Of a DNA stretch of 64,000 nucleotides, positions 49,762-57,138 are shown in pieces (position 1 is the stretch's first letter; each line of letters opens with the position of its first letter). This DNA is from Nocardioides sp. Soil805 (lineage in GTDB: Bacteria; Actinomycetota; Actinomycetes; Propionibacteriales; Nocardioidaceae), in the NCBI RefSeq assembly GCF_001429625.1, contig NZ_LMSU01000001.1, forward strand, positions 1,602,310-1,666,309, written 5' to 3'. Position numbers and translations under genes: made by a program. The notes beneath the pieces were generated by a model. It had not been told where the DNA came from. It saw only the letters and a list, made by a program, of their open reading frames with translations, and searched no databases.

Positions 49762-50921
49762 GGGGAGATCCGCCGGGACAGCTCACGGGCGGCCGGCCCG
49801 CGCTCGACCCGGCCGGCGGCGTCGAAGGAGACGGCGACCTCCAGGCTGACCAGACCGTCGGGGCCGCGGCGCGGGACCCCGACCTGGGCCACGCGGCGTA
49901 CGCCGTCGGGACCTCGCGCCACGTGCACCACGACGTCGAGGGCGGCCGCGAGCTGGCTGTGCACCGCCGCCTGCGGCAGCCCGGCCGCCAGCGCCAGCGC
50001 CTCGAGGCGGGCCGGCACGTCGGCGGCGGAGTTGGCGTGCACCGTGCCGCAGCCGCCGGCGTGCCCGGTGTTGAGGGCGGCGAGCATCTCCACCACCTCC
50101 GCGCCACGGACCTCACCCACCACCAGGCGGTCGGGCCGCATCCGCAGGGCCTGGCGCACCAGGGTGCGCAGCGTGATCTCCCCCGCACCCTCGATGTTGG
50201 GTGGTCGCGCCTCGAGGCCGACGACGTGGGGGTGGGCGGGACGCAGCTCGCTGGAGTCCTCGACCAGGACCAGCCGCTCGCCCGGGTCGACCAGGGACAG
50301 CATCGCCGCCAGCAGCGTGGTCTTGCCGGTCCCGGTGCCGCCGGTGACGAGGAAGGCCGACCGGGCCGCCACGATCGCGGCCAGGAGCTCGGCACCCTCC
50401 TCGGTCACCGCGTGCCCCGCCACCAGGTCGGCCATGGTGAACACCCGGGCCCGGGGCACCCGCAGCGAGACCACCGTGCCCGGACGCGACGTCGGGGCGA
50501 GCACGGCGTGGAAGCGGGTGCCGTCCGGGAGGCGCACGTCGGCGTGCGGTGTGGCGTCGTCGAGCCGGCGGCCACCCGTGCCGGCCAGCCGTTGCGCCAG
50601 CCGGCGCACGGCGGCGTCGTCGGGGAACCGGACGCCGGTCAGCTCGAGGCCGTCCCCGCAGTCGACCCACACCTCCTCGGCGCCGTTGACCAGCACGTCG
50701 GTCACCCCGGGGCGCCGCAGCAGCGGCTCGAGCGGACCGGCGCCGAGCACGTCACGGCGCAGCTCGTCGTGCACGGCCAGCACCATGGCGTCGCCGACCG
50801 GTCGACCGGCGGCCCGGAGCGCCTCGGCCACGCGGTGGGGCGACAGGTCTCCGGGCGTGGCGGCGAGCCGCTCGCGCACCTCGTCGAGCACCCCGGGAGC
50901 AACGGTCGCCGGCGCCGTCAT
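49758..50921 (-). CDS. TadA-family pilus assembly ATPase
   Basis: A 387-residue secretion ATPase (CpaF/TadA) powering pilus extension and retraction. Walker A is GGTGTGKTTLLAA near 196, the Asp box reads VEDSSELRP, Walker B region RPDRLVVGEVRGAEVVEML near 265, and the His box GHAGGCGTVHAN near 287. The N-terminal all-beta domain carries VTDVLVNGAEEVWVD. Its ATG overlaps the ssd stop. It is second in the seven-gene operon 47176-51940. Confidence 0.92.
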   Translation of the reverse strand: MTAPATVAPGVLDEVRERLAATPGDLSPHRVAEALRAAGRPVGDAMVLAVHDELRRDVLGAGPLEPLLRRPGVTDVLVNGAEEVWVDCGDGLELTGVRFPDDAAVRRLAQRLAGTGGRRLDDATPHADVRLPDGTRFHAVLAPTSRPGTVVSLRVPRARVFTMADLVAGHAVTEEGAELLAAIVAARSAFLVTGGTGTGKTTLLAAMLSLVDPGERLVLVEDSSELRPAHPHVVGLEARPPNIEGAGEITLRTLVRQALRMRPDRLVVGEVRGAEVVEMLAALNTGHAGGCGTVHANSAADVPARLEALALAAGLPQAAVHSQLAAALDVVVHVARGPDGVRRVAQVGVPRRGPDGLVSLEVAVSFDAAGRVERGPAARELSRRISP

Positions 50922-51940
50922 GCGGCCTCACCCAGCACCTGGCGAGCGGCCCTGGCGAGCGGCACCCGGTGGTGGCGCAGGGGTCCGAGGCCCAGGTCCA
51001 CCGACTCCGGCAGGCCGCGCTGCTGCGGCACCTCGACGGCGACGGGCAGGCCGGTGGCCCGCTCGAGGTCGTCCCACGACACGCCGCCGGGGCGCACGGC
51101 CAGGCCGGCACCCGACACGGTGCCGAGCCGCTCGAGCAGCCGGATGGTCGAGGCGACACCGGCCAGGGTCGCGGGGACCACCACGAGGAGGCGGTCACAC
51201 CTGGCCACCAGCTCGTCGAGCAGCGACCGGCCATGGCGGGCGAGGTCCAGCACCACCAGGTCGTGGCCGCGTTGCGCGGCGGCGACCGCCTCGCGCACGA
51301 CGCCCGCCTCGGGCTCGACGACGGCGCCGGGCGCCCACGTGAGCACGCCGGGACCTGCCGCGGCGCGCGGCACCGCCTCCCGCAGGGACCGAGCCCCCAA
51401 CCGCCCAGAGCCGCTGGCGAGGTCGCCCCACCGGACCCCGGCGACCGACTCCAGCCCGAGCACCCGGTCGAGCCCCGGGCCCAGGGAGTCGGTGTCCACG
51501 ACCAGGGCAGCCCCGTGGGACGCACCCGCCTGGCCGAGGGCGCAGGCGAACGTCGAGGCGCCCGCCCCACCGGCACCCGCGATCACACCCAGGGTGCGGC
51601 CGCGCCCGGGAGCCTCCTCGGAGTCCGCCAGCAGGTCGACGAGCCAGGCCTCGCACGCCGGCAGCTCGCCCACGGTGCCGGCGCCGATGGCCAGCGCCGC
51701 CCGGAACACCCCGTCCCCCGGGGTCCAGCCGACGACGTGCACGCCGTCGCGCCGTCCGGGGCGCGCCGCGGCCACCTCGACGACCAGGTCTGCGCCGACC
51801 AGGACGAGAGGCGCGGACGGCCAGGCGGACAGCGCGGCGAGCGGGTCGTCGTACACGTCGGGACGGACGCCGGCGGCGGCGCTCAACCGGGCGACCTCGT
51901 CGGCGATGGCCCGGTCGCGGGTGAGCAGGATGGGTGGCAT
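50918..51940 (-). CDS. ssd: Ssd/CpaE-like septum site-determining protein
   Basis: A 340-residue MinD/ParA-like protein. An N-terminal receiver-like domain (about 1-95) lacks phosphorylation residues, and the ATPase domain (about 115-330) has a deviant P-loop IAGAGGAGASTFACAL near 118-133 and VVDTDSLGPG. In actinobacteria Ssd (Rv3660c) affects septum site and localises Tad machinery. It opens the tad operon and shares 4 bases with tadA. It diverges from the HAD-IB gene across 132 bases. Confidence 0.85.
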   Translation of the reverse strand: MPPILLTRDRAIADEVARLSAAAGVRPDVYDDPLAALSAWPSAPLVLVGADLVVEVAAARPGRRDGVHVVGWTPGDGVFRAALAIGAGTVGELPACEAWLVDLLADSEEAPGRGRTLGVIAGAGGAGASTFACALGQAGASHGAALVVDTDSLGPGLDRVLGLESVAGVRWGDLASGSGRLGARSLREAVPRAAAGPGVLTWAPGAVVEPEAGVVREAVAAAQRGHDLVVLDLARHGRSLLDELVARCDRLLVVVPATLAGVASTIRLLERLGTVSGAGLAVRPGGVSWDDLERATGLPVAVEVPQQRGLPESVDLGLGPLRHHRVPLARAARQVLGEAA

Positions 51941-52072
51941 GGACCGAGGTTCGCCGGGTGCACCGACGGCGGGTCGGGCACGGCCCCGTGCCTGTGGACG
52001 ACCGACCCGCGGAACCGGCCTGTGGACGGCCGGCGGCCCGCGTGAGCGCCCACCTCACGTCTCGCGCCTACG

Positions 52073-52879
52073 ATGGCGCACATGCCCCGCCCCACCGCGG
52101 CCTTCTTCGACCTCGACAAGACGATCATCGCCAAGTCGAGCACGCTGGCCTTCAGCAAGCCCTTCCAGGCCGGCGGGCTGATCAGCAGGCGGGCGATGCT
52201 GCGCAGCACCTACGCCCAGTTCGTCTACCTGGTCGGCGGCGCGGACCACGACCAGATGGAGAAGATGCGGGCGTTCATGTCCGCCCTCTGCGCCGGGTGG
52301 GACGTCGCCACGGTCCGCGAGATCGTCGCCGACACCCTGCACAACATCGTCGACCCGATCGTCTACGACGAGGCGGTCAGCCTCATCGAGGAGCACCACC
52401 GGGCGGGACGCGACGTGGTCATCGTCTCGACCAGCGGCTCGGAGGTCGTGGAGCCCATCGGCGAGATGCTGGGCGCCGACCGGGTGGTCGCGACCCGCAT
52501 GGAGATCGTCGACGGCAAGTACAGCGGCGACATCGAGTACTACGCGTACGCCGAGGAGAAGGCGCGCGCCATCGAGGACCTCGCCGAGCTGGTCGGCTAC
52601 GACCTCGAGGGGTCCTACGCCTACAGCGACTCGGTCACCGACGTGCACATGCTGCGCGCCGTCGGCCACCCCCACGCCGTCAACCCCGACCGCGAGCTGC
52701 GCAGGACGGCCGTGGCGGAGGGGTGGCCGGTGCTGGTCTTCGACAAGCCGGTGGCCCTGCGCTCCAGGGTCCCCCTGCCGCCCGCCCGGACCACGCTGGC
52801 CGCGCTGGCCGTGGGAGGCGCGATGGCGGCGGGCGGCGTGCTGTGGGTCAACGCGCGCAAGCGCCGTGACGGGGCCTGA
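52073..52879 (+). CDS. HAD-IB family hydrolase with C-terminal membrane helix
   Basis: A 268-residue HAD superfamily phosphatase (SerB-like, subfamily IB; mycobacterial counterpart at this position is Rv3661). Motif I is FFDLDKTI (10-18), motif II VIVSTSGSEV near 122, motif III the Lys in AEEKARAIE near 161, and motif IV YSDSVTDVHML near 185. The usual DGxND is replaced by DSVTD. A hydrophobic segment at about 240-258 followed by KRR suggests a C-terminal membrane anchor. The ATG at 52073 is three codons upstream of another (52082); no ribosome site separates them. Substrate unknown; often a phospholipid or phosphoserine-like monoester. Confidence 0.85.
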   Translation: MAHMPRPTAAFFDLDKTIIAKSSTLAFSKPFQAGGLISRRAMLRSTYAQFVYLVGGADHDQMEKMRAFMSALCAGWDVATVREIVADTLHNIVDPIVYDEAVSLIEEHHRAGRDVVIVSTSGSEVVEPIGEMLGADRVVATRMEIVDGKYSGDIEYYAYAEEKARAIEDLAELVGYDLEGSYAYSDSVTDVHMLRAVGHPHAVNPDRELRRTAVAEGWPVLVFDKPVALRSRVPLPPARTTLAALAVGGAMAAGGVLWVNARKRRDGA

Positions 52880-52909
52880 GCCCGCACCGATCGGCGCGGA
52901 AGTCAACCC

Positions 52910-52938
52910 TTGAACGCGCGCCCGCAGCGGCGTACAAC
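52910..52938 (+). promoter_or_regulatory. Near-consensus promoter of the intergenic RNA
   Basis: TTGAAC (52910-52915) and TACAAC (52933-52938) are separated by exactly 17 bases, among the best sigma-A-type promoter matches in the window. Transcription would begin near 52945, with no gene downstream on this strand before a terminator. Confidence 0.75.
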
Positions 52939-52944
52939 GGAGAC

Positions 52945-53112
52945 ACACAACTCCACAAGCAGCACGTGAGCCCAGTACCCACGCGGCGATCTACCCTTCG
53001 CTAGAGGGTGCGAGTCACCGGCCACGACCGGGACAGCAGTTAGATGTTGCACGCTTGGTAGCCCGGCTTCACGTGTCAGCGACGGCACCTGATCTCACGA
53101 TCAGGTGCCGTT
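52945..53112 (+). ncRNA. Putative Ms1-like (6S-like) regulatory RNA
   Basis: About 168 nt between a strong promoter and a strong terminator, in a spacer with no gene. A long-range stem pairs 52963-52972 with 53065-53075 (ten pairs, one bulged base), enclosing about 90 nt with a small hairpin (52993-52997 with 53005-53009) and looped regions. This rod-with-open-centre layout recalls 6S RNA. Mycobacterial MTS2823/Ms1, an abundant stationary-phase RNA that binds core RNA polymerase, lies between Rv3661 and Rv3662c. The flanking genes here are the HAD-IB protein and an Rv3662c-position gene. Identity is inferred from synteny and structure; sequence homology was not tested. Confidence 0.6.
53082..53111 (+). 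terminator. Terminator of the Ms1-like RNA
   Basis: A perfect 13-bp stem (53082-53094 with 53099-53111) and a TCAC loop, 20 bases before the end of the convergent gene at 53126. It may also end transcription from the other side. Confidence 0.8.
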
Positions 53113-53125
53113 CGCATGCGACGAC

Positions 53126-53854
53126 CTACTCGGCCGCCCGCCGCAGCGGGGAGGCCTCCGCACCGGCGGCGAAGGCCTCGCTCGCGTAGAGCACCCACGC
53201 GTGCACGCCGCGAGGTCCGCCGTCGCGGTAGGCGCCCAGGTTGGACTCGTACTGCGCACGCAGCGCCAGGTGCCCGGCCTCCGGGACCACCAGCGACTTG
53301 GCGTCCACCCCGCGGGAGACCAGCACCAGCCGCTCGACCGCCCGGGCCACGATCCCGTTGTGGGACGCGAACGGCGCCGCGGTCGCCAGGTCGGCATGCA
53401 CGACGGCCGCCACCAGCAGGGCCGGGGCCGCCGTGTCGGACAGCAGGAGCTCGGCGACCCCGCGCAGCCGGTCCGCCGACGCGGCGTCGCGTGGCCGTCC
53501 CAGCTGCTCGGGGTCCAGGACGGCCGAGCCGACGACGGCGTGGATGCGCGCGATGGCCTGCAGTGGCGCGGTCTTGAGCAGTGGGGACAGGGCCAGCAGG
53601 GAGGCGGACATCCGCACCGCGTCCGCAGCGACCTGGTCTCCGGCGCCCTCGCGCAGCTCGGCCAGCGTGGCCATCGAGCCCTCGAGGACGGCGGAGGCGT
53701 GGGCGCCGCGGAGCAGCGACTCGGCGGTCGTCTCCGGCGACGTACGCCGCAGTCCCCGGTCGCGGAGCATCACGTCGATGCCGTCACGGGCGGCGGCATA
53801 ACCCGAGGGCACGCCTTCGAGGGCCACCAGCCAGGCCAAGGGATCGGTCGTCAC
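53126..53854 (-). CDS. Conserved protein at the Rv3662c position, possible degenerate Fic-like fold
   Basis: A 242-residue, largely helical protein starting at GTG 53854 (VTTDPLAWLVALEG); the upstream extension of the frame looks non-coding. A short segment near residue 177, APFASHNGIVARAVERL, resembles the Fic motif HPFxxGNGRxxR but lacks the catalytic His and the second Gly-Arg arrangement. If the likeness is real the protein would be an inactive relative. It is conserved in position beside the HAD-IB and RNA genes in actinobacteria. Function unknown. Confidence 0.65.
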   Translation of the reverse strand: MTTDPLAWLVALEGVPSGYAAARDGIDVMLRDRGLRRTSPETTAESLLRGAHASAVLEGSMATLAELREGAGDQVAADAVRMSASLLALSPLLKTAPLQAIARIHAVVGSAVLDPEQLGRPRDAASADRLRGVAELLLSDTAAPALLVAAVVHADLATAAPFASHNGIVARAVERLVLVSRGVDAKSLVVPEAGHLALRAQYESNLGAYRDGGPRGVHAWVLYASEAFAAGAEASPLRRAAE

Positions 53855-53882
53855 GCGAGAAGACGCTAGTAGCCTGCAGGGG

Positions 53883-54737
53883 ATGAGTGACGAGCAGCCC
53901 ACCCCCGAGGACATCACGCGGTGGTCCGGATCCTTCGGGGCCGTGGCCGAGGCCTACGACCGGGGGCGCCCGTCGTACCCCGCCGAGGCGGTCTCCTGGC
54001 TCGTCGGCGGTGAGGCCAAGGTCGTCCTGGAGCTCGGGGCGGGCACCGGCAAGCTGACCCGGGAGCTGGTCGCCCAGGGGCACGCGGTCTACGCCACCGA
54101 CCCGGACCCGGCGATGCTCGAGCTGCTCGAGGCGCAGGTCCCCGGCTGCAGCGCGAAGGTCGCGGGCGCCGAGGAGATCCCCGCCAACGACCGCTCGGTG
54201 GACGTGGTGGTCGCGGCGCAGGCGTTCCACTGGTTCGACCACGCGGTCGCACTGCCGGAGATCGCCCGGGTGCTCAAGCCCGGCGGCCACCTGGCGCTCA
54301 CCTGGAACTTCTTCGACCAGCGGATCCCGTGGGTGCGCCGCCTCGTCGCGGCCATGGGCGAGCGGTCGATGACGTCGGCCTCCCACGAGGCGGTCGTGAC
54401 GTCGAACCTCTTCGGCTTCGTGGAGGAGAAGACCTTCGCGCACTGGCAGGACGTCAACCGCGAGACCCTCCTGGACATCGTCGCCTCGCGTTCCTACATC
54501 TCCAGCCTCGACGAGGCGGCCCGCGAGGCACGCCTCGACAAGGTCCGCGCGTTGTACGACGACTACGGGCGCGGGCACGACGGGATGCAGCTGGCGTACC
54601 GCACCGAGTGCTTCCGCGCCCAGGTCATCGACCGTGACGAGGGCACGACCACCGATCCCGGCGACGGTGCGTCCCAGGAGGGTCCGATCGTCTCGGACGG
54701 CACCGACACCGACATGCTGCTCATCGACTTCCGGTAG
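53883..54737 (+). CDS. Class I SAM-dependent methyltransferase
   Basis: A 284-residue Methyltransf_11-type enzyme. SAM motif I is VVLELGAGTGKLTREL near 47-62, the acidic loop is ATDPDPAM near 69, and motif FHWFDH near 115 with VLKPGGHLALTWN near 130 is typical of small-molecule O- or C-methyltransferases. The start region SGSFGAVAEAYDRGRPSYP matches the family N-terminus. It diverges from the gene at 53126-53854 by 28 bases. Substrate unknown. Confidence 0.85.
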   Translation: MSDEQPTPEDITRWSGSFGAVAEAYDRGRPSYPAEAVSWLVGGEAKVVLELGAGTGKLTRELVAQGHAVYATDPDPAMLELLEAQVPGCSAKVAGAEEIPANDRSVDVVVAAQAFHWFDHAVALPEIARVLKPGGHLALTWNFFDQRIPWVRRLVAAMGERSMTSASHEAVVTSNLFGFVEEKTFAHWQDVNRETLLDIVASRSYISSLDEAAREARLDKVRALYDDYGRGHDGMQLAYRTECFRAQVIDRDEGTTTDPGDGASQEGPIVSDGTDTDMLLIDFR

Positions 54738-54825
54738 GCAGCGCGGGCTCCGGGAGCTGCCCGCGGGCGCTCGGCGGCGTACGTGCTGGCCGACTCCTCC
54801 CGAGGCTCCTGAGTAGTCTCCGGGC

Positions 54826-55971
54826 ATGGTGCGTCCCCGGCTCTGGCGACGGTCCGACAGCGGGCGCACCGCGCTCGGGTCCCAGGCCGACCGGGCGACG
54901 TTCCGGGCGCTGCACAACGCGTCACTGGCCAGCCCGGCGCTGCGCGCGGGCCTGACCGCCGACTCCGCCGAGCGCAGCCTCGGGCACCTCCGCGCCCTCC
55001 TCGGCACGCCGGCCGCCGCGCTCACCGACACCAGCGGTGTGCTGGCCTGGGACGGCTCGGGCCAGCACCACGTCGACGACGTGCCCCGGTTCCTGCCCGA
55101 CCTCGTCGACACCGGACGGACCCGGGTGGCCGACCTCGCCTGCCAGCGCGCCCGGTGCGAGGTCCGCCAGGTCGTGCTCGCGCCGCTGGTCGTCGAGCAG
55201 ACGATCGTCGGCGCGCTGGTCGTCGGGGCGGCGTACGCGACCGGCGGCCTGATCCGGGCCGCCGACGAGGTGGCCCTGTGGGTCTCCGGCCAGCTCGAGC
55301 TCGCGCAGCTCGACGCCTCCCGGACCCAGTTGATGGAGGCCGAGGTCCGCGCCCTGCGCGCCCAGATCAGCCCGCACTTCATCTACAACTCGCTGGGCGC
55401 CATCGCCAGCTTCGTCCGCACCGACCCCGACCGCGCCCGCGAGCTGCTGCTCGAGTTCGCCGACTTCACCCGCTACTCGTTCCGGCGCCACGGTGAGTAC
55501 ACGACGCTCGCCGAGGAGCTGAGGTCGGTCGAGCGCTACCTGCTGCTCGAGCAGGCGCGCTTCGGTGACCGGTTGCAGGTGACGCTGCGGATCGCGCCGG
55601 AGGTGCTCCCCGTGGCGGTGCCCTTCCTGTGCATCCAGCCGCTCGTCGAGAACGCCGTGCGCCACGGGCTCGAGGCCAGCGCCGACAAGGAGGACGGCGT
55701 CGGCCGGCTCAGCATCCTGGCCCGCGACCTCGACCAGGAGTGCGTCATCGAGGTCGAGGACGACGGCACCGGGGAGGACCCCGAGCGGGTACGCCGCGCG
55801 CTCGCCGGCGACGCCTCGATGGACTCGGTGGGCCTCGGCAACGTCGACGCGCGGCTGCGCAACGCGTACGGCGACGACTACGGCCTCGTCGTGGAGACGG
55901 CCCCCGGGGCGGGCACCAAGGTCATCGTGCGGGTCCCGAAGTTCGCGCCCGGCGTCGCCGCGCGGACGTGA
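54826..55971 (+). CDS. LytS-type sensor histidine kinase
   Basis: A 381-residue soluble sensor. The N-terminal half (about 30-160) looks like a GAF-type sensing domain (VLAPLVVEQTIVGALVVGAA, with conserved Cys in DLACQRARCEV). The His_kinase domain (PF06580 type) holds phospho-acceptor H184 in QISPHFIYNSLGAI, and the HATPase part has PLVENAVRHGLEA near 273 and EDDGTGEDPERV. The two Cys (about 105-110) could bind a metal or redox cofactor. It is 22 bases before the LytTR regulator, its evident partner. Confidence 0.88.
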   Translation: MVRPRLWRRSDSGRTALGSQADRATFRALHNASLASPALRAGLTADSAERSLGHLRALLGTPAAALTDTSGVLAWDGSGQHHVDDVPRFLPDLVDTGRTRVADLACQRARCEVRQVVLAPLVVEQTIVGALVVGAAYATGGLIRAADEVALWVSGQLELAQLDASRTQLMEAEVRALRAQISPHFIYNSLGAIASFVRTDPDRARELLLEFADFTRYSFRRHGEYTTLAEELRSVERYLLLEQARFGDRLQVTLRIAPEVLPVAVPFLCIQPLVENAVRHGLEASADKEDGVGRLSILARDLDQECVIEVEDDGTGEDPERVRRALAGDASMDSVGLGNVDARLRNAYGDDYGLVVETAPGAGTKVIVRVPKFAPGVAART

Positions 55972-55992
55972 GCCGACACTAGGCTGCGCCGC

Positions 55993-56712
55993 ATGAGCCC
56001 CAGCGGCCTGCGCATCCTCGTCATCGACGACGAGCGGCCCGCCCTCGACGAGCTGACCTACCTCCTCGAGCGCGACGACCGCGTCGCCGGCGTGCTCGGC
56101 TGCAACTCCGCCACGGAGGCGCTGCGGATGCTGCAGGACCTCGAGGTCGACGCGGTCTTCCTGGACATCCAGATGCCCGGGCTCACCGGCCTCGACCTGG
56201 CCCAGGTGCTGTCCCGCTTCAAGTCGCCGCCGCCGATCGTCTTCGTCACCGCCCACGAGGAGCACGCGGTGTCCGCCTTCGAGCTGGCCGCGGTCGACTA
56301 CGTCCTCAAGCCGGTGCGGGCCGAGCGTCTCGCCGAGGCCGTACGCCGCGTGGTCGACGCGGGCGCGCCGGCCCCGTCCGGCGACGCGCAGATCGCCGTC
56401 GAGCGCGGCGGGGTGACCCGCTTCGTCCAGCGCTCCGACATCACGCACGTGGAGGCGCAGGGCGACTACGCCCGGCTGCACACCAGCGACGGCTCGCACC
56501 TGGTCCGCACACCGCTGTCCACCCTGGCCGAGGAGTGGGCGCCGGCCGGCTTCGTGCGGATCCACCGCTCGCTGCTCGTCTCGCTCCCCCACGTCGAGGA
56601 GGTCCGCTCCGACGCGGGCCGGGTCTCGGTGTTGGTCGCTGGGCAGGAGCTCGCCGTCAGCCGGCGGCACACCCGCGAGCTGCGGGACCTGCTGACCCGG
56701 CGGACCCCGTGA
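55993..56712 (+). CDS. LytTR-family response regulator
   Basis: A 239-residue regulator: receiver domain (1-120) with acidic pair DDE at 12-14, phospho-acceptor D58 in FLDIQMPGLTG, and Lys in YVLKPVRAE near 103. A LytTR DNA-binding domain (about 135-235) follows, with FVQRSDITHVEAQGDYARLHT and FVRIHRSLLVSL. It acts with the LytS-type kinase. The two genes that follow encode a small membrane protein and a solute symporter, in the same direction and overlapping (GTGA), so it most likely controls carboxylate uptake. Confidence 0.9.
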   Translation: MSPSGLRILVIDDERPALDELTYLLERDDRVAGVLGCNSATEALRMLQDLEVDAVFLDIQMPGLTGLDLAQVLSRFKSPPPIVFVTAHEEHAVSAFELAAVDYVLKPVRAERLAEAVRRVVDAGAPAPSGDAQIAVERGGVTRFVQRSDITHVEAQGDYARLHTSDGSHLVRTPLSTLAEEWAPAGFVRIHRSLLVSLPHVEEVRSDAGRVSVLVAGQELAVSRRHTRELRDLLTRRTP

Positions 56713-57098
56713 GCGACGCCGGTCGCCCGGTCCGGGTCCGGGTCACGGGTCCCCCGCGACGGCGCGCGAGCGGCGTACGACCCACGGCGTCGCGCGAGAT
56801 CGACGCCGACAGCGAGCTCGGTGCGGTCTACATGTCCTCGCTGCTCGGCGAGCAGCTGCGGCTGGCCGCGGGCGTCCTGGTCGCGCTGGTCCTCACCGTG
56901 GGGGTGCTCCCCCTGGTCTTCCACCTCTTCCCGCACCTGAGCGACCTGCGGCTGCTCGGCGTCCCGGCCCCGTGGCTGCTCCTCGGGGTGCTCGCCTACC
57001 CGTGGCTGCTGGTCCTGGGCTGGGTGTACGTCCGCCGGGCCGAGGCCAACGAGCGCGACTTCGCCGCGCTGGTGACCGACGACCCGGACGCCCCGTGA
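56709..57098 (+). CDS. Small membrane partner protein of the symporter
   Basis: A 129-residue protein with a basic cytoplasmic start (1-30) and two long hydrophobic helices (about 52-73 and 85-105). Position before an SSS-family symporter mirrors the DUF485-actP pair at 61025-62997, so an accessory role in the transporter is likely, though its sequence is not clearly DUF485. GTG start overlaps the regulator stop. Confidence 0.7.
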   Translation: MSDAGRPVRVRVTGPPRRRASGVRPTASREIDADSELGAVYMSSLLGEQLRLAAGVLVALVLTVGVLPLVFHLFPHLSDLRLLGVPAPWLLLGVLAYPWLLVLGWVYVRRAEANERDFAALVTDDPDAP

Positions 57099-57138
57099 GC
57101 AGGATCCGCGTGAGCAGCACCCACGTGAAGAGGGTGCG

